NCBI GenBank assembly: GCA_964634795.1 | Contig: CAZWLL010000017.1 | Span: 1-43,645 of the forward strand | Source of the DNA: UMGS1696 sp964634795 | Lineage (GTDB): Bacteria; Bacillota; Clostridia; Oscillospirales; CAG-272 | Reading direction: 5' to 3' | DNA length: 43,645 nucleotides | Shown: positions 16,409 to 24,993 of the stretch, piece by piece | How positions within the stretch are numbered: the first letter of the stretch is position 1 | Layout of the letters: each line of letters starts with the position of its first letter | Translations under genes and position numbers: made by a program | The notes under the pieces: model-generated | Told to the model about the DNA's origin: nothing | The model's database searches: none | The model's input: only the letters and a program-made list of their open reading frames with translations

Positions 16409-16449
16409 GGGAGCGGGATGGTTCGCTCAACTATTCAGCTGAAGTATAT
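16396..16449 (+). repeat. Pseudoknot-type intergenic repeat, copy 1b (cut by gap)
   Basis: The copy repeats copy 1a at a spacing of 95 bp and runs into the N gap before the TCCC strand. It may be the same physical copy as 1c, or one of several tandem copies hidden by the gap. Confidence 0.8.
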
Positions 16450-16549
16450 NNNNNNNNNNNNNNNNNNNNNNNNNNNNNNNNNNNNNNNNNNNNNNNNNNN
16501 NNNNNNNNNNNNNNNNNNNNNNNNNNNNNNNNNNNNNNNNNNNNNNNNN
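16450..16549. other. Scaffold gap (100 N)
   Basis: A fixed 100-N filler. The 47 bases before it (16403-16449) are identical to the 47 after it (16550-16596), so the break was caused by the repeat and its true length is unknown. Confidence 0.95.
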
Positions 16550-16604
16550 ATTCTCGGGAGCGGGATGGTTCGCTCAACTATTCAGCTGAAGTATATTCCC
16601 ACTC
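16550..16604 (+). repeat. Pseudoknot-type intergenic repeat, copy 1c, overlapping a gene end
   Basis: Same sequence as copy 1a. Read on the minus strand, its right part encodes the final residues EWEYTSAE and the TAG stop (16578-16580) of the gene at 16578-17519. Confidence 0.88.
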
Positions 16605-17519
16605 GCCTGATATAACGAAGAAAAACTCCGTATATCTTGTGTCAAGCCTGTCTTCTTCGGCTTTTCCCGCACCGAATAAGCCCGCAGCCCAGTTGTAATA
16701 AGAATAAAATCCGCTGAGCTTTCTGCCGGAAACGAAGTAGCCTTGATTTTCACCCGCGAACGGGAAGGTATATATCGTGTGTGTCTCGGGAGATGTGCAG
16801 CTTTCAGTGTAGTGTGACTGTATGTAAACAATCTTTTTGTCGGGCAGCATTTCGCTTAGTTCATCGCGAAAATCGTTTGTATATTCCAGCAAACGTGAAT
16901 CAACCGCACAAAATATCGAGCGTTCAGCCTCATCCGACAGCGCCGCTATCTTTTGTGTAAGAGATACCTCGGCATTTGTACTGTCTGCGTCAGTTGCATC
17001 TGCAGCTGCATTCTCGGCACTGTATGACACTATATTGAATTTTCTGTTAGGTGATACCGTTGAATTAACAAAAAACAGCTCGGATATATACGAACAGTAT
17101 TTTTCGCTGAGTCCTCCGTCATCCTCAAGCCTTTGCAGAAGGTTCTCATAACGTGATTCGTCTGTTTGTTTAAACAGAATATTTACTATTGACAACTGCA
17201 GACTGTCAAGGTTAAGGTATACATCAGAAACGTTATTATACTGCTTAACAAATCTCGTGAAGTGTCCAAGAGTGCTGTAGGTCTCATCGGCATTGTAGTC
17301 CACACCGATAACAATAACATCCGCATCGGCGATTTCCGAACGCATATCATAATACACCGCATATGTATTGCTGTCCGCTTTAACTTTTTCAGACGCGATG
17401 CGAACTCTCAAAGGAAACAACAGCTCTATCCCGTCAGGTGTTAAAAACAACAGAATCGATAACTGTATTATCACCGCAGCGACAATAAAGGTTAATACAT
17501 GCCGTATCTTTGTTTTCAC
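16578..17519 (-). CDS. Membrane-anchored protein of unknown function
   Basis: The 313-residue product has one N-terminal membrane segment (about residues 8-28) after KTKIRH, so most of it is probably outside the membrane. The body has alternating strands and helices (DADVIVIGVDYNADETYSTLGHFTRFVKQY; KIVYIQSHYTESC) but I recognise no family. A faint similarity to ChaN/erythromycin-esterase-like layouts lacks their His/Glu residues, so I do not claim it. GTG start with GAGGAG six bases upstream. The last eight residues and stop codon come from intergenic repeat copy 1c, so the ancestral C-terminus may have been different. It is transcribed divergently from lon. Confidence 0.75.
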   Translation of the reverse strand: MKTKIRHVLTFIVAAVIIQLSILLFLTPDGIELLFPLRVRIASEKVKADSNTYAVYYDMRSEIADADVIVIGVDYNADETYSTLGHFTRFVKQYNNVSDVYLNLDSLQLSIVNILFKQTDESRYENLLQRLEDDGGLSEKYCSYISELFFVNSTVSPNRKFNIVSYSAENAAADATDADSTNAEVSLTQKIAALSDEAERSIFCAVDSRLLEYTNDFRDELSEMLPDKKIVYIQSHYTESCTSPETHTIYTFPFAGENQGYFVSGRKLSGFYSYYNWAAGLFGAGKAEEDRLDTRYTEFFFVISGEWEYTSAE

Positions 17520-17701
17520 ATTAATCTCCTCACAAAAGCAATAGTAAATATATTGTAGCTTATTTTTACGTCAAAATCAATATTATTCCGACAATTTTAA
17601 CTCTTCTTGATTATATTTGTGCGAGACGAGCCGCATATTTATTTTTTCTCATAAAAAGTTACAAATTTAAAAATTCATATATGGATTTGCGGGTTATTGT
17701 A

Positions 17702-17710
17702 TGGTATAAT
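17702..17710 (+). promoter_or_regulatory. Extended -10 promoter for lon
   Basis: TGG followed by TATAAT (17705-17710) forms an extended -10 element; the -35 region is poor. It lies about 75 bp before the lon ATG. No CIRCE or obvious CtsR operator is visible in 17520-17784. Confidence 0.5.
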
Positions 17711-17784
17711 ATATTATATGTACACTGAGACAAGTGTGCCTGATATGATATTATCGCGACAAAAAATACCGAAAGGACATAAAA

Positions 17785-20217
17785 ATGCCAAGATACATAG
17801 AAAAAGTCGAATCGCTCACGCTGCCGGTTATACCGCTGCGCGGAGTTGTTGCCTTTCCGTCAATTCCGGTAAATTTCGAGCTTGAACGTGATATTTCGAA
17901 AAAAGCTTGTCAGGCGGCTCTTTCATCGAATATGCTTGTTTTCCTTCTTACTCAGAAGGATATTGCCATAGACAATCCCACTGACGACGATTTTTATAAA
18001 ATAGGCTGCGTTGCGCAGATAAAGCAAACTCTCTCAAAAAATCAAGACGGCAACATACGTGTTATCGCCGAAGGCTACTGCCGTGCGGAGGTTGTTAAGC
18101 TGCACAGGGATAAAGAATATATTACAGCGGACGTTCTGTCGAAAACACTTACCTCCGACACGGGAGTTTTGGATTTACGTGCGGAAGCACTTATCAACGA
18201 AGCGCTTAATGCACTCGAAGAAATGCTCCAGTTCCATCCGACAATATCCGGTGATTACATGACGACTGCGTCATCTATAAATAATCCCGGTCTTCTTGCC
18301 GACTTTATCGCATCCAGCGCATTCGTGCGTTATCAGGATAAAGCATCTGTTTTGGAAATATTCGACCCTCTCAAGAGACTTGAAAAAACCATCATTCTGA
18401 TTGAAAACGAAATGAAGCTGCTTCAAGCCGAGGTTGACGTGCAGCGCAAGGTAAAAAAAGCCATAGATGACAATCAGCGCGACTATTACCTCCGCGAACA
18501 GCTCAAAGCTATCGAATCGGAGCTCGGAATAGACGAAGAATCAAGCGAGCTTGAAAAGAGAATGTCTAAAATGACTCTCCCCGATGAGGTTCGCGAAAAG
18601 CTCGAAAAGGAAATCGCAAAGCTTGCAAAAGCTCCGAACGGTTCTCCCGAAGCAGCCGTAATACAAAACTATATTGAAACATGCCTTGATATACCGTGGA
18701 ACAAAAAAACTCACGACCGAGTCGATATAGAAGCGGCTAAAAAAATACTTGATGCGGATCATGACGGACTTACCAAGGTTAAGGAGCGTATTCTCGAATA
18801 CCTTGCGGTAAAGCAGCTTAATCCGGAACTCAAAAATCAGATTCTCTGCTTTGTAGGCCCTCCCGGAGTCGGCAAAACCTCACTCGGAGCATCCATCGCC
18901 CACGCAATGAAAAGAAAATACGTGCGCGTATCTCTCGGAGGCATTCGAGACGAAAGTGATATTCGAGGACACAGAAAAACATATATCGGCTCAATGCCCG
19001 GACGTATTATAACTTCACTCACACAATGCGGTACTCTCAATCCCGTAATGCTGCTTGATGAAGTAGACAAAATGTGTTCCGATGTACATGGTGACCCCGC
19101 GTCCGCGCTTCTCGAAGTACTCGACGGAGAGCAAAACAAAGCCTTCCGCGACCACTTTATCGAGCTGCCGGTGGATTTGTCGGACTGCTTGTTCATAGCA
19201 ACCGCTAACACCGTCGATACAATTCCGCGTCCGCTTCTTGACCGTATGGAGGTCATAGAGCTGCACACTTACACTCCTTCCGAAAAACTCGCTATAGCAA
19301 AGCATCACCTCGTTCCGAAGCAGCTTAAACGTCACGGACTCAACAAGCGAATGCTTAAAATCACCGACGATGCCATTAACGAGATTATCTCGGGATACAC
19401 ACGTGAATCGGGCGTAAGAAATCTCGAGCGTGAAATCGCCTCCATATGCCGCAAAAGTGCGAAAAACATCGTTGAAAACGATGTCAAATCCGTTTGCGTT
19501 GACAAATGCGATATCGAGCCTCTTCTCGGGCCGAAAAAATTCATTGACGATGCGCTTATCCAGTCGGATCTCGTCGGTGTCACAAACGGTCTCGCATATA
19601 CCGAGGTCGGCGGAGACATGCTCAAGGTGGAAGTATTGGCGGTTGACGGCTCAGGCAAAATTGAGCTCACGGGAACCATAGGCGACGTCATGAAGGAATC
19701 CGCTCACATCGCGGTTACGTATGTGAGAGCTCATGCCGATGAATACGGCATTGACAAAAACTTCTACAAAACCAAGGATATACACATACACATTCCCGAA
19801 GGAGCTGTCCCGAAGGACGGCCCCAGCGCGGGTGTTACATTGACAACATCCCTCGTAAGCGCGCTCTCGGGACTTAAGGTGCGTCACGATATCGCTATGA
19901 CAGGTGAAATTACCCTGACGGGACGCGTGCTCCCAATCGGTGGACTCAGAGAAAAATCCACCGCCGCATATACAATGGGTATTCGTACATTATTGATTCC
20001 GAAAGAAAATATGCGTGATATTGCAGAGCTCGACGAGGTTGTGCGCAATGAAATCAAATTCATTCCGTGTGAAACCTTGAATGATGTACTTACAACCGCA
20101 CTTGTTTTCCCGACAGATAATGCCGAGGTGCAATGCGGTGATACCGATGAGAAAAAAGAAACCATTCCGAATGTACTTATCGCTCAGAATACGCCGAGAG
20201 TATACGGAAATAACTGA
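17785..20217 (+). CDS. lon: ATP-dependent Lon protease
   Basis: A full-length 810-residue LonA. The N-terminal substrate domain starts LPVIPLRGVVAFPSIPVNFEL. The AAA+ module has Walker A GPPGVGKTS (about residue 357), Walker B VMLLDEVDKM, and the sensor region LFIATANTVDTIPRPLLDRM. The C-terminal protease domain carries the Ser in PKDGPSAGVTL (about residue 681) and the Lys in GGLREKSTAA (about 724), the Ser-Lys dyad. Lon degrades misfolded and regulatory proteins in the cytosol. AAAGGAC precedes ATG. Its stop abuts the engB start region, a lon-engB order common in Firmicutes. An IEPLLGPKKF segment before the protease domain is standard. Confidence 0.98.
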   Translation: MPRYIEKVESLTLPVIPLRGVVAFPSIPVNFELERDISKKACQAALSSNMLVFLLTQKDIAIDNPTDDDFYKIGCVAQIKQTLSKNQDGNIRVIAEGYCRAEVVKLHRDKEYITADVLSKTLTSDTGVLDLRAEALINEALNALEEMLQFHPTISGDYMTTASSINNPGLLADFIASSAFVRYQDKASVLEIFDPLKRLEKTIILIENEMKLLQAEVDVQRKVKKAIDDNQRDYYLREQLKAIESELGIDEESSELEKRMSKMTLPDEVREKLEKEIAKLAKAPNGSPEAAVIQNYIETCLDIPWNKKTHDRVDIEAAKKILDADHDGLTKVKERILEYLAVKQLNPELKNQILCFVGPPGVGKTSLGASIAHAMKRKYVRVSLGGIRDESDIRGHRKTYIGSMPGRIITSLTQCGTLNPVMLLDEVDKMCSDVHGDPASALLEVLDGEQNKAFRDHFIELPVDLSDCLFIATANTVDTIPRPLLDRMEVIELHTYTPSEKLAIAKHHLVPKQLKRHGLNKRMLKITDDAINEIISGYTRESGVRNLEREIASICRKSAKNIVENDVKSVCVDKCDIEPLLGPKKFIDDALIQSDLVGVTNGLAYTEVGGDMLKVEVLAVDGSGKIELTGTIGDVMKESAHIAVTYVRAHADEYGIDKNFYKTKDIHIHIPEGAVPKDGPSAGVTLTTSLVSALSGLKVRHDIAMTGEITLTGRVLPIGGLREKSTAAYTMGIRTLLIPKENMRDIAELDEVVRNEIKFIPCETLNDVLTTALVFPTDNAEVQCGDTDEKKETIPNVLIAQNTPRVYGNN

Positions 20218-20229
20218 TTGAATTCCGAA

Positions 20230-20829
20230 ATGAAACTTAATCTCAATAATTCCTCGCTTAAAATATCCGCAGGACTGATAAAACAGATTCCCGCGGACAG
20301 AATTCCGCAGGTCGCATTTTCGGGACGCTCAAATGTCGGCAAAAGCTCGCTTATAAATTCTCTCCTTTTGCGGAAAAGCCTTGCGAGAGTCAGCGGTGAA
20401 CCCGGAAAAACCATAACGATTAATTTCTACGACATAGATAAAAAATTATATCTTGTAGACCTTCCCGGTTACGGCTATGCGAAAAGAACATTCGAAGAGA
20501 AAAAGCTGTGGTCTGCACTCACGGACGGTTTTTTCACCTCAAATAAAAATATAGACTCTCTGCGGCTTGTATGCCAGCTTATCGACTCGCGAACAGGTCC
20601 TACTCAGGATGACTGCGATATGTTGTACTATATGCGCGAATCGGGACTTCCGTACATAATAGTCGCAACAAAAACCGACAAGCTTAATGCATCGGAAAAG
20701 GTCAAGTTCGATGAAATAATCGCGGAAAACGAGCTTACACGTGACATTCCGCTTGTAAAGTATTCGTCGAAAACAAACCTCGGAAGAGATGAGCTTTGGA
20801 AGAAAATATGCGAATACTGCGGCTTGTAA
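20230..20829 (+). CDS. engB: EngB/YsxC ribosome-biogenesis GTPase
   Basis: A 199-residue TRAFAC GTPase. G1 is GRSNVGKSS, G3 is DLPGYGYA, G4 is TKTDK and G5 is SSKTN. EngB/YsxC is required for late 50S subunit assembly. I place the start at the ATG at 20230 because MKLNLNNSSLKIS aligns with the usual family N-terminus; an in-frame TTG at 20218, immediately after the lon stop, is an alternative. Neither has a strong ribosome site, which suggests translational coupling to lon. Confidence 0.95.
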   Translation: MKLNLNNSSLKISAGLIKQIPADRIPQVAFSGRSNVGKSSLINSLLLRKSLARVSGEPGKTITINFYDIDKKLYLVDLPGYGYAKRTFEEKKLWSALTDGFFTSNKNIDSLRLVCQLIDSRTGPTQDDCDMLYYMRESGLPYIIVATKTDKLNASEKVKFDEIIAENELTRDIPLVKYSSKTNLGRDELWKKICEYCGL

Positions 20830-20851
20830 ATCAAGTTAAAGGAGTTTGATT

Positions 20852-21514
20852 TTGCTTACACTCAGTACCGATACAATAATCGAATATCTTTTTGTAATTC
20901 CGTGCGTACTTATAGCATTGACATTTCACGAGTTTGCTCACGGTTATACGGCATATAAGCTCGGTGATCCGACCGCAAAAAACCTCGGACGGCTCACACT
21001 GAATCCTCTGCGGCACCTTGATATTCTCGGAACACTGTGCATGATATTCTTCCATTTCGGATGGGCTAAGCCTGTTCCGATAAACGCACGATATTTCAAA
21101 AAGCCTAAACGCGATGTAGCTCTGACCGCGGCGGCAGGCCCCATCATGAATTTCATTCTCGCTTTCGTCGGGGTTCTCATATACCGTATACTTATCAGAA
21201 TCTTCACATTATTCCCCGCCACATCTGATTTTACTTATTATCTTCAGTATTCCGCAGTCACATTGTTTTCGTATTTTCATGTACTGAATCTCTCACTCGG
21301 AGTTTTCAATCTGATACCCGTACCGCCGCTTGACGGCTCGAGAATATTCGGCATTTTTCTGCCGGCGAAGTGGTATTTCGGAATAATGAAATATGAGAAA
21401 TATATCCAGCTTGTTCTTCTTGTACTTCTTTGGACCGGTCTTCTTACCACCCCTCTCTCATCACTTGTTTCATTAATTTCCCGCGGAATGCAATGGCTGG
21501 TATCATGGATATAA
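20852..21514 (+). CDS. Site-2 protease family (M50) membrane metalloprotease
   Basis: The 220-residue protein has four to five membrane segments, the zinc motif HEFAH (as FHEFAHGYTAYKLGD, about residue 28) and the second metal-site motif NLIPVPPLDGSRI (about residue 153). This is the short M50 (YwhC/rhomboid-like size) group without PDZ domain, frequently next to scpA in Clostridia. It would cut transmembrane substrates; the target is unknown. I use TTG at 20852 because AAAGGAG ends 7 nt upstream; TTG at 20846 is only one base from that site. Its end overlaps the scpA start. Confidence 0.92.
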   Translation: MLTLSTDTIIEYLFVIPCVLIALTFHEFAHGYTAYKLGDPTAKNLGRLTLNPLRHLDILGTLCMIFFHFGWAKPVPINARYFKKPKRDVALTAAAGPIMNFILAFVGVLIYRILIRIFTLFPATSDFTYYLQYSAVTLFSYFHVLNLSLGVFNLIPVPPLDGSRIFGIFLPAKWYFGIMKYEKYIQLVLLVLLWTGLLTTPLSSLVSLISRGMQWLVSWI

Positions 21515-22302
21515 ACGAAGTACAACAAGACGGCACGATTAATTATAAGTTCGAACTTTTCGAGGGTCCTCTTGAGCTTCTTTTGAATCTTGTGGATCGG
21601 CACAAAATGAAAATCGATGACATTCCGATTGATTTGCTGTGCGAGCAGTATATGAATTACATACGTGAGGCACAAATGTATAACATAGACCTCGCATGTG
21701 AATTCACATACATGGCAAGTGAGCTGATGCTGATAAAAAGCCGTATGCTTCTTCCGCGCGACGACAAAAAGGATGAAGACCCGCGCAAGCCTTTGGTTGA
21801 TGCTATGCGTGAATATCAGAAAACTAAATTAGCCGCTGCCGAGCTATCCGACTTATACGGCGAATTCGGCGGTCGTTACGTGAAAGAGCAGGATGAAATT
21901 TCGAAAGATAAAAAATACGTAGCCGACCATTCAGTCGAGCTTCTTCGTGCGGCTTTTATTCATGTTCTGACCGAAACAAAGCTTACGGAAAAAACAGTAC
22001 AGGAAAAATTCTCCGAAATAGTCAACGCGCCTCGAATTCCCGTAGGTGAGCTGATGGTATCTCTTATAGACACATTAAAGTCCGGTCGAATATACCTTGA
22101 CAATTATTTCAAAAGCTCTATGAATAAATCGGAAATGATCGGAAAATTCATCGGCGTGCTGGAACTCATCAAAAGCAAAATCGTTTCCGTCGAAAGCTGT
22201 TCCACCGAAAACGGAATAACCGATATGATTTCGCATATCACATTAACTCTGATAGGCAGTGATGAGGATATAAAAAAGGCATCTCTTGACCTATATCAAT
22301 AA
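21505..22302 (+). CDS. scpA: Segregation and condensation protein A
   Basis: A 265-residue ScpA kleisin. The N-terminal FELFEGPLELLLNLVDRHKMKIDDIPIDLLCEQYMNYI and MASELMLIKSRMLLPRD are diagnostic, and the C-terminal winged helix is PRIPVGELMVSLIDTLKSGRIYLDNYFKSS. ScpA bridges the Smc heads and binds ScpB during chromosome condensation. The ATG at 21505 overlaps the M50 gene's stop; an in-frame ATG at 21493 would add four residues. No strong ribosome site, so coupling is likely. Confidence 0.96.
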   Translation: MDINEVQQDGTINYKFELFEGPLELLLNLVDRHKMKIDDIPIDLLCEQYMNYIREAQMYNIDLACEFTYMASELMLIKSRMLLPRDDKKDEDPRKPLVDAMREYQKTKLAAAELSDLYGEFGGRYVKEQDEISKDKKYVADHSVELLRAAFIHVLTETKLTEKTVQEKFSEIVNAPRIPVGELMVSLIDTLKSGRIYLDNYFKSSMNKSEMIGKFIGVLELIKSKIVSVESCSTENGITDMISHITLTLIGSDEDIKKASLDLYQ

Positions 22303-22315
22303 TAACGGGTACCTT

Positions 22316-22942
22316 ATGGAAAACCATGAAAACACAGAGGAATATGTTGTAACCGCCGAAACATTTGCGACAATCGAAGCTTGTCTTTTCGCGGCGGGTC
22401 ATCCGCTTACATATTCCCGTCTTGCCGAAGTACTTGATGTATCTGCGGCAAGATGTGCGGATATTGTAGAGAAAATGGCTTCAATATACAACAGCGAGTC
22501 GAATCACCGCGGCATTATACTTGTAAGATTTCCCGATTCGTGTCAGCTGTGCACTAAAGAAAAATACTCGGCAGATATTAAAACCGCTCTCGCTATCAAG
22601 CGCGGAGGCAATCTGTCGCAGTCGCTTCTCGAGGTGCTGGCGATAATCGCATACAATCAGCCCTCCACAAGAGCATTCGTGGATACCGTTCGCGGTGTGG
22701 ATTCAAGCTATGCCGTAAGCGCACTTCAGGAGAAGGATCTCATCGAATCATGCGGAAAGCTTGATGTACCTGGAAAACCGACATTATTCCGCACAACCGA
22801 TACTTTTCTGAGAGTATTCGGTTTATCATCGATAACAGAATTGCCTGAGGTTACGGTTAAAGGCGACAGCGGAGATGAAATTAAACTTACCCCGTCCTCT
22901 CTTGATGAGACTACAGATGACAATACCGAATTAAAGGAGTGA
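22316..22942 (+). CDS. scpB: Segregation and condensation protein B
   Basis: A 208-residue ScpB with two winged-helix domains: ATIEACLFAAGHPLTYSRLAEVLDVSAARCADIVEKM and GGNLSQSLLEVLAIIAYNQPSTRAFVDTVRGVDSSYAVSALQEKDLIESCGKLDVPGKPTLFRTTDTFLRVFGLSSITELPE. It acts as the ScpA partner in the Smc complex. I start at ATG 22316, 13 bp after scpA stops; the longer frame from 22286 overlaps scpA and has no ribosome site. The acidic C-terminal tail is usual. Confidence 0.96.
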   Translation: MENHENTEEYVVTAETFATIEACLFAAGHPLTYSRLAEVLDVSAARCADIVEKMASIYNSESNHRGIILVRFPDSCQLCTKEKYSADIKTALAIKRGGNLSQSLLEVLAIIAYNQPSTRAFVDTVRGVDSSYAVSALQEKDLIESCGKLDVPGKPTLFRTTDTFLRVFGLSSITELPEVTVKGDSGDEIKLTPSSLDETTDDNTELKE

Positions 22943-22946
22943 TTGC

Positions 22947-23663
22947 ATGGTTTTTTTGCGGATAGTTATCATTTTAGCTGTTCTCATTATAGCTTTGCTG
23001 TCGCTTAATTTGAAAATATTCTTAAAATACGACGGAACAATATGCTTGCGCGTAGGTATCGGGCCTGTTGTGCTGAATATTCTTCCGAAAAAAGAAAAAA
23101 AACTTCGGCTGCGTGATTTTACATACGATAAATATTACGCTAATCTTGAGAAGAAGAAAAAAAAGCAATTAAAGAAAGCCGAAAAAAAGAAAAAGAAACA
23201 CAAATCGGATGAACCGAAAAGTGATGCTCCTGCCGAAGGCGGCAGTTCGGAAGACAAGCTGTTTACCGTTTCTTCTGTTCTTGATTTTATTTCTTCTGAA
23301 TTTCCGAAAGCAATATCGAAGCTGAAAATCAATATTAAAAAATTAATCATAACCGTAGGCGGTTCCGATGCGGCGAAAATTGCCCTAAGCTACGGAAAGG
23401 TTGAAGCCGCCGTTTCGCTGATTATCGAGCTTCTCGACAACAAAACGAAGCTCTCTCCGATTAAAGAAGGCACCGTAATGGTTTATGCAGATTTTCTCTC
23501 GGAGAAGACAACGGTAAATTTCGATTTTTCCGTAAAAATTAGCATCGGTTCAATACTCGGTATAGCTATCGGAGTTGTGGTTTGGTTTATAAAAAACAAA
23601 TTCGCAAGCGATGCCGAGAAAATATCCCATACCGCAAACAATACCGATATGAAAACAGCATAA
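22947..23663 (+). CDS. ytfI: DUF2953 family protein (YtfI-like)
   Basis: The 238-residue protein starts with a membrane segment (residues 4-24), then a highly basic stretch (residues 52-90: KKEKKLRL, KKKKKQLKKAEKKKKKHK) and a C-terminal domain with a further hydrophobic segment (about 200-222). Layout and position directly upstream of gerW match Bacillus subtilis ytfI, a forespore-associated DUF2953 membrane protein. Its molecular role is unknown; involvement in sporulation is inferred from the neighbour. AAGGAG precedes ATG. Confidence 0.82.
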   Translation: MVFLRIVIILAVLIIALLSLNLKIFLKYDGTICLRVGIGPVVLNILPKKEKKLRLRDFTYDKYYANLEKKKKKQLKKAEKKKKKHKSDEPKSDAPAEGGSSEDKLFTVSSVLDFISSEFPKAISKLKINIKKLIITVGGSDAAKIALSYGKVEAAVSLIIELLDNKTKLSPIKEGTVMVYADFLSEKTTVNFDFSVKISIGSILGIAIGVVVWFIKNKFASDAEKISHTANNTDMKTA

Positions 23664-23708
23664 TAGTGCTCTATAAAATATATGAATTTTTAATTAACGG
23701 AGGTTTAT

Positions 23709-24140
23709 ATGCCTGATAATACAAATAAGCTCGGAGATATGACAAAATCCTCTCTCGACTCGATAAAAACAATGCTTGACGCAAACACCATTATCGGTGA
23801 CCCAATACAGACACCGTCCGGCACAACCATAATACCAATATCAAAAATCACCGTCGGCTACGCCTCCGGAGGTATCGATTACGCTAAAAAGGATGCTCCG
23901 CGTGATTCACACAACAATAACTTCGGCGGAGGCGGCGGAACGGGAATCACTGTTACACCGGTTGCGTTTCTTGTTGTCTCATCCGACGGCAATGTTGATA
24001 TTCTCAATGTAAACACACCTACACAATCCGGAAACACAGACTCAGTTTCTTCTGTCGTTGGATTCCTTGAACGTTCTCCCGAATTAATCGAAAAAATCAA
24101 ATCGATTTTCTCCAAAAAGAACGGCGAAAACGACATATAA
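23709..24140 (+). CDS. gerW: GerW family sporulation protein (YtfJ)
   Basis: A 143-residue YtfJ/GerW protein: KSSLDSIKTMLDANTIIGDPIQTPSGTTIIPISKITVGYASGG is the family core, followed by a Gly-rich loop NNNFGGGGGTGITVTPVAFLVV. In Bacillus GerW localises to the spore inner membrane region and is needed for normal germination with some germinants. ACGGAGG precedes the ATG. It implies that this lineage sporulates or descends from sporulating ancestors. Confidence 0.94.
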   Translation: MPDNTNKLGDMTKSSLDSIKTMLDANTIIGDPIQTPSGTTIIPISKITVGYASGGIDYAKKDAPRDSHNNNFGGGGGTGITVTPVAFLVVSSDGNVDILNVNTPTQSGNTDSVSSVVGFLERSPELIEKIKSIFSKKNGENDI

Positions 24141-24167
24141 TTAAGACATCTGTTTTATTTGCCGAAA

Positions 24168-24902
24168 ATGGAAAAAATCAGACTGCAAAAATTTATCAGC
24201 GAATGCGGTGTTATGTCTCGCCGTGCCGCTGAAAACGAAATCATAAAGGGCAATGTTTCCGTAAACGGAGTTACGGCATCTCTCGGTGATAAGGTCGATC
24301 CCGATATCGATGAAGTATATATGGGAAGCACCAAAATAACAGCAGAATTTGACAATCAAAGCTGCACATATATAATGCTTAACAAACCGACAGGGTATGT
24401 AACTACCTTGTCCGATGAAAAAGGCCGAAAAACAATAGCCGACCTGATTAAAAACACCGGTAAAAGGCTTTATCCTATAGGAAGACTTGACTATTATTCC
24501 GAGGGACTTCTTCTCTGTACAAATGACGGTGACCTCACCAATAAGCTTACACATCCGTCACATATGATTCCGAAATGCTACATTGCCACAATTACTACCC
24601 ATTTGACAGAGGACGAAATTGAATTCATAAAACGTCCGTTTGAGCTCGACGGTTACATGTTAAAGCCATTCGGCGTGGAGCTTTTAGGCTACACCGTTTG
24701 CGGTAAAGCCGATTCGACTGTTGTTAAATTCACATTATACGAAGGACGCAACCGTGAGATAAGGAATATCTGTGCGCATCACTGCATAAAGCTTGCGAGC
24801 CTTATGCGAATCTCCGTGGGTGAACTCGAGCTAGGCAATTTAATGTGCGGCTCATGGCGTTATCTTACCGATTCCGAAATCGAATATTTAAAAAATCTCT
24901 GA
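24168..24902 (+). CDS. rluB: RluB-type 23S rRNA pseudouridine synthase
   Basis: A 244-residue RsuA/RluB-type enzyme with an N-terminal S4 domain (IRLQKFISECGVMSRRAAENEIIKGNVSVNG) and the catalytic motif GRLDYYSEGLLLCTNDGDL, whose Asp (about residue 105) is the nucleophile. KCYIATITTHL and EGRNREIRNICAHH complete the family pattern. It isomerises a uridine of 23S rRNA. ATG at 24168 is chosen; TTG at 24159 is possible, and neither has a good ribosome site. A terminator-like hairpin follows at 24918. Confidence 0.93.
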   Translation: MEKIRLQKFISECGVMSRRAAENEIIKGNVSVNGVTASLGDKVDPDIDEVYMGSTKITAEFDNQSCTYIMLNKPTGYVTTLSDEKGRKTIADLIKNTGKRLYPIGRLDYYSEGLLLCTNDGDLTNKLTHPSHMIPKCYIATITTHLTEDEIEFIKRPFELDGYMLKPFGVELLGYTVCGKADSTVVKFTLYEGRNREIRNICAHHCIKLASLMRISVGELELGNLMCGSWRYLTDSEIEYLKNL

Positions 24903-24907
24903 AAATT

Positions 24908-24993
24908 AAGGAGGCTGAACCATGCCCGGCATGGTTTTTTGTTTATGTTTGAAGTACAACCTGTCCGTTCAAAAGAACTGCAAGCTCAAATAG
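24908..24993 (+). CDS. Possible 23-codon upstream ORF
   Basis: A near-perfect AAGGAGG (24908-24914) sits 7 nt before ATG at 24922, opening a 23-codon frame (MPGMVFCLCLKYNLSVQK...) that ends in TAG at 24991-24993. Its start codon lies inside the hairpin at 24918-24936, and it overlaps the start of the next gene in another frame. It may be a leader peptide, or the ribosome site may serve the ATG at 24945 through hairpin-mediated bypass. Confidence 0.4.
24918..24944 (+). terminator. Terminator-like hairpin after rluB
   Basis: AACCATGC (24918-24925) pairs with GCATGGTT (24929-24936) across a 3-nt loop and is followed by TTTTTTGTTT. It sits between a strong ribosome site and the next gene's ATG, so it may act as attenuator as well as terminator. 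Confidence 0.65.

Noticed and set aside
16301..16604. Locus 1 repeats as a CRISPR array
   Set aside because: Repeats of about 55-60 bp with one non-matching interval, no cas genes and an internal folding pattern do not fit CRISPR.
16397..16615. Open frame with undefined residues spanning the N gap
   Set aside because: It is an artefact of translating a scaffold gap through non-coding repeat sequence.
17520..17784. Heat-shock operator (CIRCE or CtsR site) before lon
   Set aside because: I looked for the paired CTAGCACTC-type or GGTCAAA-type sites and saw neither.
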